From contig NZ_BAFP01000274.1 in assembly GCF_000308455.1 (NCBI RefSeq), positions 124,001 through 188,000 of the forward strand: a stretch of 64,000 nucleotides of DNA, written 5' to 3'. The position numbers were made by a program, and so were the translations under genes. Positions 26,157 through 34,019 of this stretch are shown here, one piece after another (position 1 is the stretch's first letter; each line of letters opens with the position of its first letter). The notes under the pieces were generated by a model. The model was given only the letters and a program-made list of their open reading frames with translations, did no database searches and had not been told where the DNA came from. The stretch is from Nocardia abscessus NBRC 100374 (GTDB taxonomy: Bacteria > Actinomycetota > Actinomycetes > Mycobacteriales > Mycobacteriaceae).

Positions 26157-26213
26157 ATGACTGCCGGGTCGGCGACGCGCCGTACACAGAACGGTTACCC
26201 GGCCGCGCGGTGA
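26157..26213 (+). CDS. Putative 18-residue leader peptide
   Basis: A short ORF (MTAGSATRRTQNGYPAAR) starts exactly where the predicted promoter would begin transcription, fitting a leaderless uORF. A 7-bp stem (GCCGGGT 26163-26169 with ACCCGGC 26197-26203) lies inside it. A GC-rich hairpin (26220-26238) begins 6 bases after its stop. This arrangement suggests translation-dependent control of the S1 gene. It could also be a chance frame. Confidence 0.35.
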   Translation: MTAGSATRRTQNGYPAAR

Positions 26214-26219
26214 TCATCC

Positions 26220-26238
26220 GGCGGGCCAGGGGCCCGCC
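26220..26238 (+). terminator. GC-rich leader hairpin
   Basis: GGCGGGCC and GGCCCGCC form a perfect 8-bp stem with loop AGG, between the leader ORF and the S1 gene. Without a T-run it is either an attenuator-like structure or the terminator of the flavoprotein unit. Confidence 0.5.
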
Positions 26239-26278
26239 CGCCTTCTTCACGAAATCCCGAGTACTACAGGGACATCGG

Positions 26279-26289
26279 AAGGAGGTGAT
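26279..26289 (+). promoter_or_regulatory. Perfect Shine-Dalgarno sequence
   Basis: AAGGAGGTGAT is fully complementary to the 3' end of 16S rRNA over 11 bases, and is 3 bases from the ATG at 26293. Such an extended match is unusual in this window and predicts very strong initiation, or a site whose accessibility is regulated. Confidence 0.75.
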
Positions 26290-26292
26290 TAC

Positions 26293-26547
26293 ATGTCCCA
26301 TGCGGAAACGCCACAGACGAGCGGATGGCCGGACTTCGTCTCCGCACACGCTCAGGGCGGAGTGCTCGAGGCGACCGTCGTAGAGATCGTGCCGTTCGGC
26401 GCGTTCCTGGAGGTCGCTCCCGGCGTGCACGGATTGCTGCACAAGACCGAGTGGTCCACCGAGCCGCGGATCGGCGCCACGCTGACGGTGCGCATCCTCG
26501 ATATCGACAACGAGAAGCAGCGAGTGGCCTTGGCGCACGCTGAATAA
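26293..26547 (+). CDS. Small S1-domain RNA-binding protein
   Basis: An 84-residue protein that is almost entirely one S1 (OB-fold) domain: VLEATVVEIVPFGAFLEVAPGVHGLLH, then VRILDIDNEKQRVALAH. S1 domains bind single-stranded RNA and occur in ribosomal protein S1, RNase E and PNPase. A solo domain of this size may act as an RNA chaperone or ribosome-associated factor. The perfect Shine-Dalgarno sequence and a structured leader suggest high or regulated expression. A strong terminator follows 12 bases after the stop. Confidence 0.85.
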   Translation: MSHAETPQTSGWPDFVSAHAQGGVLEATVVEIVPFGAFLEVAPGVHGLLHKTEWSTEPRIGATLTVRILDIDNEKQRVALAHAE

Positions 26548-26559
26548 CGCCGGTGCGGG

Positions 26560-26592
26560 TGTGCCGGGGCAGACTCCACCTGCCCCGGCACA
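26560..26592 (+). terminator. Rho-independent-type terminator after S1 gene
   Basis: A perfect 13-bp inverted repeat (26560-26572 and 26580-26592, 7-base loop) lies 12 bases after the S1 stop codon. There is no long T-run, as is common in high-GC actinobacteria. Confidence 0.75.
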
Positions 26593-26975
26593 TCGTCAGC
26601 CTATCCGTCCTCGCGCGCCCCACGTCTGGTTGCGGCCGGATGGGTGGCTGGTGCGGGCCCAGGATGAAGGCGGGTCCCAGGCAAGTCTGCGGGCCATAGC
26701 GGGCGCCTCAACTGGTCAGTTGACCGCTTCGCGCCGGGCCGCTTCGTGAGATTGCTGAATGTTTGCCAGCTGGCGATGCGGGTAGCACCGCCACGTCGCC
26801 CCCTCAGTCCTGAAAGGCCCGATGCCATGGTTATCAGACCTATCGGTATCCGAAAGGTCGCTCGCGAACTCGGCGGACTGAGCGCTGTCGCGGCGGGATA
26901 CCGGGACCGGTGCACCACTCGCGAGCCGGACCACGGCGAGCCGTGTAACTCGCTCGTAGCTCATCAGGGGGCCGC
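26593..26975. other. Gene-free region with a palindrome
   Basis: I see no supported gene in these 383 bases. TCAACTG (26708-26714) and CAGTTGA (26717-26723) form 7-bp arms separated by two bases, a compact candidate operator about 250 bases upstream of the glycosyltransferase. Confidence 0.4.
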
Positions 26976-27980
26976 ATGATCGGCTACTACATCCACCACC
27001 ACGGCTGTGGGCATCTGCTCCGAGCGCAATGCGTTCGCGCGCACATCGCTCGACCCGTCGTCGCACTGTCGTCGTTGTCGTTGGCCGACCACGGGGGTTT
27101 CGACGACACGGTGAGCTTGCCCGCCGACGATCGAGCGCCGATCGTCGAGGATCCCACCGCGGGCGGGACGTTGCACTGGGCGCCGCGCCACGATCGCGGC
27201 CTCGCCGAGCGGATGGCTGCGGTCGCCGCCTGGATCGCCCGCGCGCGTCCGGACGCCATGGTGGTCGACGGGTCGGCGGAGATCGCGCTGCTGGCCCGGC
27301 TGCACGGCGTGCCCGTCGTCGCGATGGTGCTGCCCGGTACCCGGGCGGATCCGGCGCACCGAATGGTCCACCGGGTCGCCGATCGGTTGATCGCCGCGTG
27401 GCCACGGGGACTGTACGACCCGTGGTGGCTGCACCCGTACGCGGACAAGACGCACTATGTCGGCGGCATCACCCGCTTCGCCGGGCGCGCGCCCGTCCCG
27501 ACCGACCGAGCGGATCAGCGCCCGGTGGTCCTGGTGCTCGGGGGAACGGGCGGCGTGCCGTCCACCGCGGCGATGGTCCGTGCCTGCGCTGCGCGCCACA
27601 GCCGATACCGCTGGCGCAGTCTCGGTTCGGGTGACTGGGTGGACGACCCGTGGCCGCAGTTGTGCGAAGCCGACGTGATCGTCTCGCACGCCGGCCAGGG
27701 CGCGGTCGCCGACATCGCCGCCGCGGGCAAACCGGCCGTCCTGATCCCGGCGGCCCGCCCGTTCGGCGAGCAGCGGGCGACCGGGCGCGCACTGGCCGCC
27801 GCGGGCATGGCGCTCACTCTGGACCGCTGGCCGGACCTCGACGACTGGCCCGGGCTGCTCGCGCGGGCGGGTGAGCTGGATCCGGATCGGTGGCGCTGGT
27901 GGCATACCCAAGGGGCGGCGGCCCGCGCCGCGGTGGCCGTCAGCGAGATCGACGCCGAGGACCTTCAGCCGGCGTGGTGA
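26976..27980 (+). CDS. GT28/MurG-like glycosyltransferase
   Basis: A 334-residue GT-B-fold protein. The N-terminus YYIHHHGCGHLLRA resembles the glycine-rich acceptor loop of MurG/UGT proteins (HxxGHxxR). The C-terminal half has the nucleotide-sugar loop VIVSHAGQGAVADIAAAGKPAVLIP and a following E-Q pair (FGEQRATG), as in GT28 enzymes. It should transfer a sugar from a UDP-type donor to a lipid or small molecule; donor and acceptor are unknown. It is monocistronic. Confidence 0.75.
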   Translation: MIGYYIHHHGCGHLLRAQCVRAHIARPVVALSSLSLADHGGFDDTVSLPADDRAPIVEDPTAGGTLHWAPRHDRGLAERMAAVAAWIARARPDAMVVDGSAEIALLARLHGVPVVAMVLPGTRADPAHRMVHRVADRLIAAWPRGLYDPWWLHPYADKTHYVGGITRFAGRAPVPTDRADQRPVVLVLGGTGGVPSTAAMVRACAARHSRYRWRSLGSGDWVDDPWPQLCEADVIVSHAGQGAVADIAAAGKPAVLIPAARPFGEQRATGRALAAAGMALTLDRWPDLDDWPGLLARAGELDPDRWRWWHTQGAAARAAVAVSEIDAEDLQPAW

Positions 27981-28166
27981 GAATCGCTGTCGTCACGGGC
28001 GTGGTTCATGAGGGCTTTCCGCTGACGTCGAGCGTGCTCGGGCGGTTCGGGAACTCGCTGCGGCGGTAGGGAGATGGTGTGGTCGCCGGTGGGGACAGCG
28101 GTCCGGGAGTTGCTTCGATCCGCTGGTTCCGCGGTGAAAAACCGCAGGTAGGAGCATACTGACGCG

Positions 28167-28883
28167 ATGGACGAATCGGGCGACCGAATCGTGGATACGG
28201 CCGAGGGGGCGGTAGCCCGGGTGGTGGGCGCCGGGACGCCGCAGACCACGGGAAGCTTCCGTTTCTGGTTCACCGATCGGCGGTGGGAGTGGTCGGACGA
28301 GGTCGCCGCGATGCACGGCTACGCGCCCGACACGGTGACGCCTACGACGGAATTGCTGCTCGCGCACAAACACCCCGAGGACCGGGAGCATGTCGCCGAG
28401 GCGATCGAGAAGTCGGTCCGCAACGCCGAACCGTTCTGCAGCCGTCACCGCATCATCGACACGGCGGGGGGCGCGCACCACGTCATCGTGCTGGGCGACA
28501 CGATGATCGACAAGAGCGGCACCGTCGTCGGCACCGCGGGCTACTACATCGACCTGACGGCCACCATCGCCGAGGAACGCCGGGACCTGCTCGACGGCAC
28601 GCTGCCCAAACTCTTCGAGGCGCGCGCGGTGATCGAGCAGGCCAAAGGCGTGCTGATGCGGATCTACCGGATCAACGCCGACCAGGCATTCCACGTCCTG
28701 CAGTGGCGGTCGCAGGAGACCAACGTCAAACTGCGCGACCTGGCCGCGCAGCTCATCGCCGAAATCGACCGCTTGCCCCCGGCTCCGCCTGCGGTGCAGA
28801 CCGCTTTCGACCACATGCTGCTGACGCTGCACGAGCGCGTCCCGCGTCGTGAGGGTCGCTGCCGCGGCTCGGGTTCGGCCTAG
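28167..28883 (+). CDS. PAS-ANTAR RNA-binding regulator
   Basis: A 238-residue protein. A PAS domain (about 25-130) with WSDEVAAMHGYAPDTV is followed by an ANTAR domain (about 145-205) with the typical EARAVIEQAKGVLMRIYRIN and a three-helix bundle. ANTAR proteins bind paired hairpins in mRNA leaders and act as antiterminators; the PAS domain would supply the signal (redox, light or a small ligand). The stop codon overlaps that of the convergent gene in a shared CTAG. Confidence 0.9.
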   Translation: MDESGDRIVDTAEGAVARVVGAGTPQTTGSFRFWFTDRRWEWSDEVAAMHGYAPDTVTPTTELLLAHKHPEDREHVAEAIEKSVRNAEPFCSRHRIIDTAGGAHHVIVLGDTMIDKSGTVVGTAGYYIDLTATIAEERRDLLDGTLPKLFEARAVIEQAKGVLMRIYRINADQAFHVLQWRSQETNVKLRDLAAQLIAEIDRLPPAPPAVQTAFDHMLLTLHERVPRREGRCRGSGSA

Positions 28884-29953
28884 CGGCGCCGCAGCAGAGC
28901 GCCGACACCGTCACGCAGGGCTGCGACCGCGTCGACCAGGGTGACCTGGGCCCCGATCGCCAAGGCGGCCACCGGCAGCGCTTCGTCGGCGCGGCGCATC
29001 TCACCGGTCGTGCCGCCGGCAGCAGGCCCGAGCAGTGGGCTCGGAGCGGTCCCGGCCAGGATCAAGCGGTCGCCCAGTACGGCGCGGTCGAGCAGTAGCC
29101 GCTCCACGGTGGCGGCGCGCAATGCCGTCGTGGTCGCGGCCAGCCCGGCCACCGCAGGCCCGTCCGGACGCTCGATCTCGGCGGCGAAGCGATCGAGCAC
29201 CCGTCGCCGTCGCTGCCCCACCACGCGGTGCAGGATCTCGCGCACCTCCGCGTCGAGCGCCTTCGGATCCGAACCCGGCGTCAGTGTGCCGGATTCGGCC
29301 TCGACGACATCCCGGCCCTTCGCGTCGAACTCCGCACGCAGTTCCGATCGAGCCCGGGCTTCTCCGGCGAGCACGACGACTTGCGCGTGCACGGTGTCGG
29401 CGAGCCGGTCGAGTTCCTGCGCGAATTCCCGGATGTTCCGTCGCGTGCTGTCCACGGTCCGCTGCCGGATCGTGCGATGAGACCAGTCGTCGCGCTGGAT
29501 ATCGGGCATCGGAGGGCCAGCGGTCCGGAGGAATTCCTCGTCCTCGTTGCGTTTGTCGAGCGAGTACAGTTCCGAGCCCACGCGGTCCACGAGCGCGATG
29601 ACGTGCGGTATCTGCTCGCCTTGCAGCTCGATCAGCGGCAGCAGATACGGCAGCGGGGAGACCCGGACGGTTTCGATGTCCGGCGGTCTCGGCAGGCGTT
29701 CGTCGGCGAGCACCTCGGTCTCGTCGGCGATGAGCATCCTGCCGCACCGCCCGCGCGGCGGTGGGTGCAGTTCGATCGCCTGGGCCAGCAGCCGCCGGAT
29801 ACGTGGTCTGGCCCCGCTGCGGTCCAGTTCGGCGTCGATCGAGCGCCAACGCAGCTCGGATCGGCCTGCCGCGTCTTCGGTGTCGTGCGAACTGTCGAAA
29901 CAGACCGATGCGAAGGGGCCGTGCTTTCGAATGATCCGCTGGAGGTCGGCCAT
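28880..29953 (-). CDS. Rv2629/Balon-family (bacterial eRF1-like) ribosome hibernation factor candidate
   Basis: A 357-residue protein resembling mycobacterial Rv2629 and the baeRF group of eRF1-like proteins. Visible elements include LLPLIELQGEQIPHVIALVDRVGSELY, the DWSHRTIRQRTVDSTRRNIREFAQEL helix and the C-terminal sensor-like segment. Rv2629 belongs to the mycobacterial dormancy regulon, and the related Balon protein binds the ribosomal A site during hibernation. ATG 29953 is chosen because AGGTG lies 7 bases upstream; an in-frame GTG at 29962 is possible. It is convergent with the PAS-ANTAR gene, overlapping by 4 bases. Confidence 0.8.
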   Translation of the reverse strand: MADLQRIIRKHGPFASVCFDSSHDTEDAAGRSELRWRSIDAELDRSGARPRIRRLLAQAIELHPPPRGRCGRMLIADETEVLADERLPRPPDIETVRVSPLPYLLPLIELQGEQIPHVIALVDRVGSELYSLDKRNEDEEFLRTAGPPMPDIQRDDWSHRTIRQRTVDSTRRNIREFAQELDRLADTVHAQVVVLAGEARARSELRAEFDAKGRDVVEAESGTLTPGSDPKALDAEVREILHRVVGQRRRRVLDRFAAEIERPDGPAVAGLAATTTALRAATVERLLLDRAVLGDRLILAGTAPSPLLGPAAGGTTGEMRRADEALPVAALAIGAQVTLVDAVAALRDGVGALLRRR

Positions 29954-30697
29954 CGGTATCACCTGGTTTCCCCGGCCGTGGCCGCCCGCGCCGACGGGCC
30001 TCGGCGAACATCGGGCGACGACCCGGCGGTGGGCCTCGACGCCCGGGTGACTTCCTCGCGTGTGCCGACAGCTTCGGTTCGGCGAACCATGGTGAGCGGG
30101 TACCCGGGTGTCTCGCGCCGAATCAGCCCGCGCACAACCGGCGAATCGAGCCGCCGCCGATCTTCGCGCTGTGTGTCCCGGCCCGCAACCGCAACGCCGT
30201 ACCGATTGTGCGCGAGAGGTTTTCGTGCGGTCATCGGTGGGCTACCGATCGGATCGGGCCGCACCGGGTGGCGACCGCTTCCGGGGAATGCCGATTGCGG
30301 TCACTTCGGCGGTGGGACGGCCGATGCCGGTGCTTCGGCGGAACCGACACCGCCGCTGCGAGCCGCCGGGGGCCGAAGTCGTCCTTTTTCGGTTTCATGC
30401 AATAAAGTCGGGGGAGCCGCTATTTCCACAGCTCAGCGGCCGCAATTCTGACCAAGCGACCGCTTGGTGATCAGATCGTGAACCGAAAAGAGCGGTTTGT
30501 TACACGTGAGCTGTGGTAAACGTTGGATGTATCGGACCGACAGCGCGGTCGGCCGATAAAAGGGGCGAGGAACCCGCGCTGCTCGATGTTCAGCCGATTC
30601 GAAGCGCTCTGTCGTGAACTACCGGCGCCGCTCGAACACGAGGGCTCTCCGCAAGCATGTGCACGACCTACGTGCACCAGCGCAGAGGAATGTCATC
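29954..30697. other. 744-bp region without a supported gene
   Basis: Open frames here lack start signals and recognisable products. From about 30380 the GC content falls, and a perfect palindrome (30451-30468) and other promoter-like sequence appear. I take the right part to be the control region of the 52-residue ORF. I see nothing in the left part beyond the leader of the Rv2629-like gene. Confidence 0.4.
30451..30468. promoter_or_regulatory. Palindromic operator candidate
   Basis: ACCAAGCG and CGCTTGGT form perfect 8-bp arms around a 2-base centre. Size and symmetry fit a TetR-type operator. No TetR gene is adjacent, so a regulator encoded elsewhere would have to act on it. Confidence 0.5.
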
Positions 30698-30856
30698 GTG
30701 AGCGAGAAGCCCGAAGCGCCCGTCGTGGACGACGAAGAACGAGATCGGATCATCTGGCCCGACCCCAGCCCGCTGAGTGGCTGGTGGGCCGAAGTCATGG
30801 CCCACCGCCGGATCACCCGGCAGCCCACACCGACCGCGAATCCGCGCCACAACTGA
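30698..30856 (+). CDS. Small hypothetical protein (52 aa)
   Basis: A GTG start at 30698 is preceded by AGAGGA. The frame has high third-position GC throughout and encodes an acidic start and a tryptophan-containing centre (IIWPDPSPLSGWWAEVMAHR). It matches no family I recognise. It is probably a real small protein; a longer frame beginning at 30614 has no start signal. Confidence 0.5.
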   Translation: MSEKPEAPVVDDEERDRIIWPDPSPLSGWWAEVMAHRRITRQPTPTANPRHN

Positions 30857-31262
30857 CCGGCCCCCCGCGGTTCCCCCGACCACTACGACGTGCGGAAGGT
30901 GGGCGCCGAACGTCGGCGGATGATCGACGTTCGGCTTCGTTTCGCCGCGCGTAATTCGCGCCCCTGCTGTTCCCTGGCGCCTCGTCGAAATTTCCTCCGC
31001 GGGCATCTGTGTTTCGATGCCGCGCGTGAATCCGCCGTTCGGAAACCGGCGTTCGATCCGCGTTCCGCGTCGAAATGCGACGCGACCGAACTGTCGTGCC
31101 GCCCCGCGAATTTCGGGGCTTCTCCGGCGTGTCGGATCGTACGGTGTGCCCGCTTGTCCGCGCCGGAACCGGTAATCGGCACCCGCCCGTCAGCCGTGGT
31201 GCCCGCGAGTTCGGAGTCTGCTTCAATGGGTGGTCATATTCGGCGGAGGACACGGGGGCGTC
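30857..31262. other. 406-bp intergenic region, no gene seen
   Basis: Between the small ORF and the receptor gene I see no supported coding frame or strong hairpin. GGAGG (31244-31248) and GGGGG (31254-31258) near the right end could serve as ribosome binding sites for the downstream gene. Confidence 0.4.
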
Positions 31263-34019
31263 ATGTCCGGCACCAGAGCTGTCTCCTTTCGGGGAGTCGA
31301 TGTGCTCGAAGATCTGCTGCGCTGGCTGGTACCGCGGCCGCGGCGAGGGGAGCGGATGCTCCCGATGGTGGGTCTGTGCGGTGACCCGACCAATGTCGAA
31401 GTCTGCTTGGACATGTTCGGCGCGGCGCTCCGCGGCGCGGTGCACGTGTCCGTGGACGTGGACGCTCTCGACCCCTTGCCCGAGGACAGCTCTCTGGTCG
31501 AGGACAACACGCCGGGCCTGACCGCATTGCGCCAACTGCTCTACAACCTGTGCAAAGGATTGGCCGCCGACCGCTTCGGGCGCCTGCGCCCCTTGCCTTT
31601 CCGGCGCTACCGGTTGGCGGAATGGTTGATGGCGCGCAAGCTCAGCTCGGACAACGAGCTCGACGAACTGGCGTCGCTGTTGCGCAAGGACTTCGGCCGA
31701 TGGGGCGAGGAGTTGCTCGGCGAAGCCCAGGCCACAGTGGGCCCCATCCAGCGAATACTGTTGGGCCTGTTGCGTATCGTGCTGCCCCCGGCGGTGTTCC
31801 GGGCGCGCACCGGTGGCCGGATTCCGGGCGTGGGCCGGGAGTTCCGGTGGTTCATGCGCCAGCAGTATCTGGCGCCGGAACAGTCCAGCCAGTTCGTCGG
31901 ATTCGCACACCGTCTCACCGAGGGCGCCCGCCGCCACGAGCACGCCGAGCATCTGGCCAAGCTTCTGGTGCACGCCTTCCTGGAAGATCTGCGGGTGGCC
32001 TACCGGCGCCGGTGGTGGCGCATCAGCGCGGCACGGCGCACCACCTATCCGGTCGTGATCCTGCGCGCGCTCGCCGGTGACGCCGGTCCCCGGCTGCTGG
32101 ATCTGGTCAACGACGTCCGCAACGAGACCGGCAAGGACGATCCGCTGCTGCTGGTGACCGGCACCCACACGCCGCCGGCCGACGTCACCGCGCGGCCGGT
32201 GTACCGGGTGCGGAGGCTGTACGAGGTCTGGAAGGACGAGTTGCCCGTCGGGCGGCAGCGCCAACGGCCCCGAGCCTGGCAGCTGTGGTTCTCGATACCC
32301 GCGACCGGTCCGCACGACGACGAGCCGGACCCGTTCCGTGTGATTCCGGTACCCGCGCCGCCGTGGTGGGCCCGGCGGGCGGTGTCGGCAGGTGCGGTGC
32401 TTCTGGTGATCGCGTTGGCGGTGACCGCAACCGGGTTCGTGGTATGGCGACCGCGGGGTGCGGGTGACCCCCCATGCGCCACCGGAGCGGGTGTCCAGTG
32501 GGTGCGGGTTGTCCCCGGTCCGGACGGAAACTGCGTCGGTTTCAGTGCCTATGATCCGGACGATCCCGCTACCGGTGGCAACGGCTTCCTCTTCGCGAGC
32601 GACGAGCCGGGCAGTCGCCGCCTGGTGGAGGTGCAGCGTCGGGTGTACAAGCAGAATCTGCTGGCCGAACAGCTGGCCCGCGAGCAACCGGCGCGGCCGC
32701 TGTTCACGCTGGTCTATTTCGGCCAGCTCACCGGCGTTCCGGGTGATTACCCCGCGCAGAGCGAGGACATCGAGGGTTTGGCGCTGGCGCAGTACAACGC
32801 GCTCGAATCGGTCGCGTTGTCCGACGCCGTCACCCCCGACACGGTCCCGCTGATCCGGCTGCTGCTCGCCAACACCGGTCCGGCCAACCTGCAGGGTCCG
32901 GAGGTCATCGAACTGTTGACGCCGCTCATCCGCGCCGATCCGAGCATCGTCGGGGCGATCGGACTCGATCAGAGCCGGACCGCGACGCTGAGCATGATCA
33001 ACGCGTTGACCGGGCTCGGCATACCGATGGTGGCGCCCAGCCTGTCGGCCGACGAGATGGTGCGGTCCTCCCCGCTGTACTTCCAGATCGCCCCGCCGAA
33101 CTACGCGATCGCCGACATGATCAAGCAGTACCTGAACTCCCTCCCCGGAATGGCCGGGCGCGGCGTACGGATCTACCACCGGCCCGACCCGACCGACCTC
33201 TACACCAAGAACATGGCCGCGGACCTGCACGTCCTCGCCGGCGACGGGCGGGAGATCTGGGAGGGCTCCTGGGACCTGCGCGAGGCCTTCACCGGGCAGG
33301 GCGGCACCGACGCCTGCGACGAGGTGCTGTTCTTCGCCGGCCGGGACTCGGAGTTCCCCGACTTCCTGCAGAGCCTCAACAAAGCGTGCGGCGACCAGCG
33401 GGTGATGTTGATCGCGGACGATTCGGTCAACCGGTTCATGGCCAGCGTGGACCGGCGCCGGGCGGCCAACAGCGCGCGTCCGCTGGTCTACGTGGCCAAG
33501 GCGAGCCTGGTGACCTGCCGCAACAAAGGGCAGGGATTCCGCAGCCGGGTCGAGTTCTACCATCTCGCCACCACCGTCGATCCGGATATCCCGAGCTGGA
33601 ATGCCTGCGCCGAAGCGGACAAACCGATGGGTGAGCGGGTCCAGTTGCATCCGCTGGGGGAGCGGGTCGCGTTGACCTACGACGCGGTCGGATTGTTCGT
33701 GCGCGCCGTGCAGGCGCTGGCCCCGGCCGTCTCCGGCGTCTGGACCGAACCGATCCCGATCAGCGCCGCCGCGGTGTGGGCGGCACTGCGTGACCTGCCC
33801 CGGCATCCGGTGATCGAGTCCAGCAGTGGCGTGCTGGACTTCTCGGTCAGTCAGGGCGCCCACGCGGGCCGGGTGGCGCACGACAAATGGGTGGGCATGC
33901 TCAGTGTGGAGCAGATCTGGGATCCCTCGACCAACGCCGAACCTGTGATGGTCTACGGCTGCGGCCGAGCTACCGCCGCCGACACGGCGCAGTGCCGTCC
34001 CTACCCGCTGGGCCGCTGA
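31263..34019 (+). CDS. Single-pass membrane receptor: cytoplasmic pseudo-NTPase-like domain plus extracellular periplasmic-binding-protein domain
   Basis: A 918-residue protein. Residues 1 to about 365 are cytoplasmic and contain VGLCGDPTNVEVCLDMF, in the place and context of a Walker A loop but without GK(T/S), and later PLLLVTGTH, which resembles a strand-end motif of P-loop ATPases. A single membrane helix (about 371-395, AGAVLLVIALAVTATGFVVW) is followed by about 520 extracellular residues with the fold of branched-chain amino-acid binding proteins (AIGLDQSRTATLSMINALTGLGIPMVAPS). The ligand domain is tethered, with no ABC permease or ATPase nearby, so it is more likely a sensor than a transporter part. 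The start could be GTG 31230. The N-terminal reading is inference. Confidence 0.65.
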   Translation: MSGTRAVSFRGVDVLEDLLRWLVPRPRRGERMLPMVGLCGDPTNVEVCLDMFGAALRGAVHVSVDVDALDPLPEDSSLVEDNTPGLTALRQLLYNLCKGLAADRFGRLRPLPFRRYRLAEWLMARKLSSDNELDELASLLRKDFGRWGEELLGEAQATVGPIQRILLGLLRIVLPPAVFRARTGGRIPGVGREFRWFMRQQYLAPEQSSQFVGFAHRLTEGARRHEHAEHLAKLLVHAFLEDLRVAYRRRWWRISAARRTTYPVVILRALAGDAGPRLLDLVNDVRNETGKDDPLLLVTGTHTPPADVTARPVYRVRRLYEVWKDELPVGRQRQRPRAWQLWFSIPATGPHDDEPDPFRVIPVPAPPWWARRAVSAGAVLLVIALAVTATGFVVWRPRGAGDPPCATGAGVQWVRVVPGPDGNCVGFSAYDPDDPATGGNGFLFASDEPGSRRLVEVQRRVYKQNLLAEQLAREQPARPLFTLVYFGQLTGVPGDYPAQSEDIEGLALAQYNALESVALSDAVTPDTVPLIRLLLANTGPANLQGPEVIELLTPLIRADPSIVGAIGLDQSRTATLSMINALTGLGIPMVAPSLSADEMVRSSPLYFQIAPPNYAIADMIKQYLNSLPGMAGRGVRIYHRPDPTDLYTKNMAADLHVLAGDGREIWEGSWDLREAFTGQGGTDACDEVLFFAGRDSEFPDFLQSLNKACGDQRVMLIADDSVNRFMASVDRRRAANSARPLVYVAKASLVTCRNKGQGFRSRVEFYHLATTVDPDIPSWNACAEADKPMGERVQLHPLGERVALTYDAVGLFVRAVQALAPAVSGVWTEPIPISAAAVWAALRDLPRHPVIESSSGVLDFSVSQGAHAGRVAHDKWVGMLSVEQIWDPSTNAEPVMVYGCGRATAADTAQCRPYPLGR

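Noticed and set aside
29959-30264. Small minus-strand gene upstream of the Rv2629-like gene
   Set aside because: Arginine-rich product without start signal or consistent third-position GC bias; likely a chance frame.
30507-30540. SigF/SigB-type promoter before the small ORF
   Set aside because: A GTTT element is present but the second element and spacing do not match GGGTAT closely enough.
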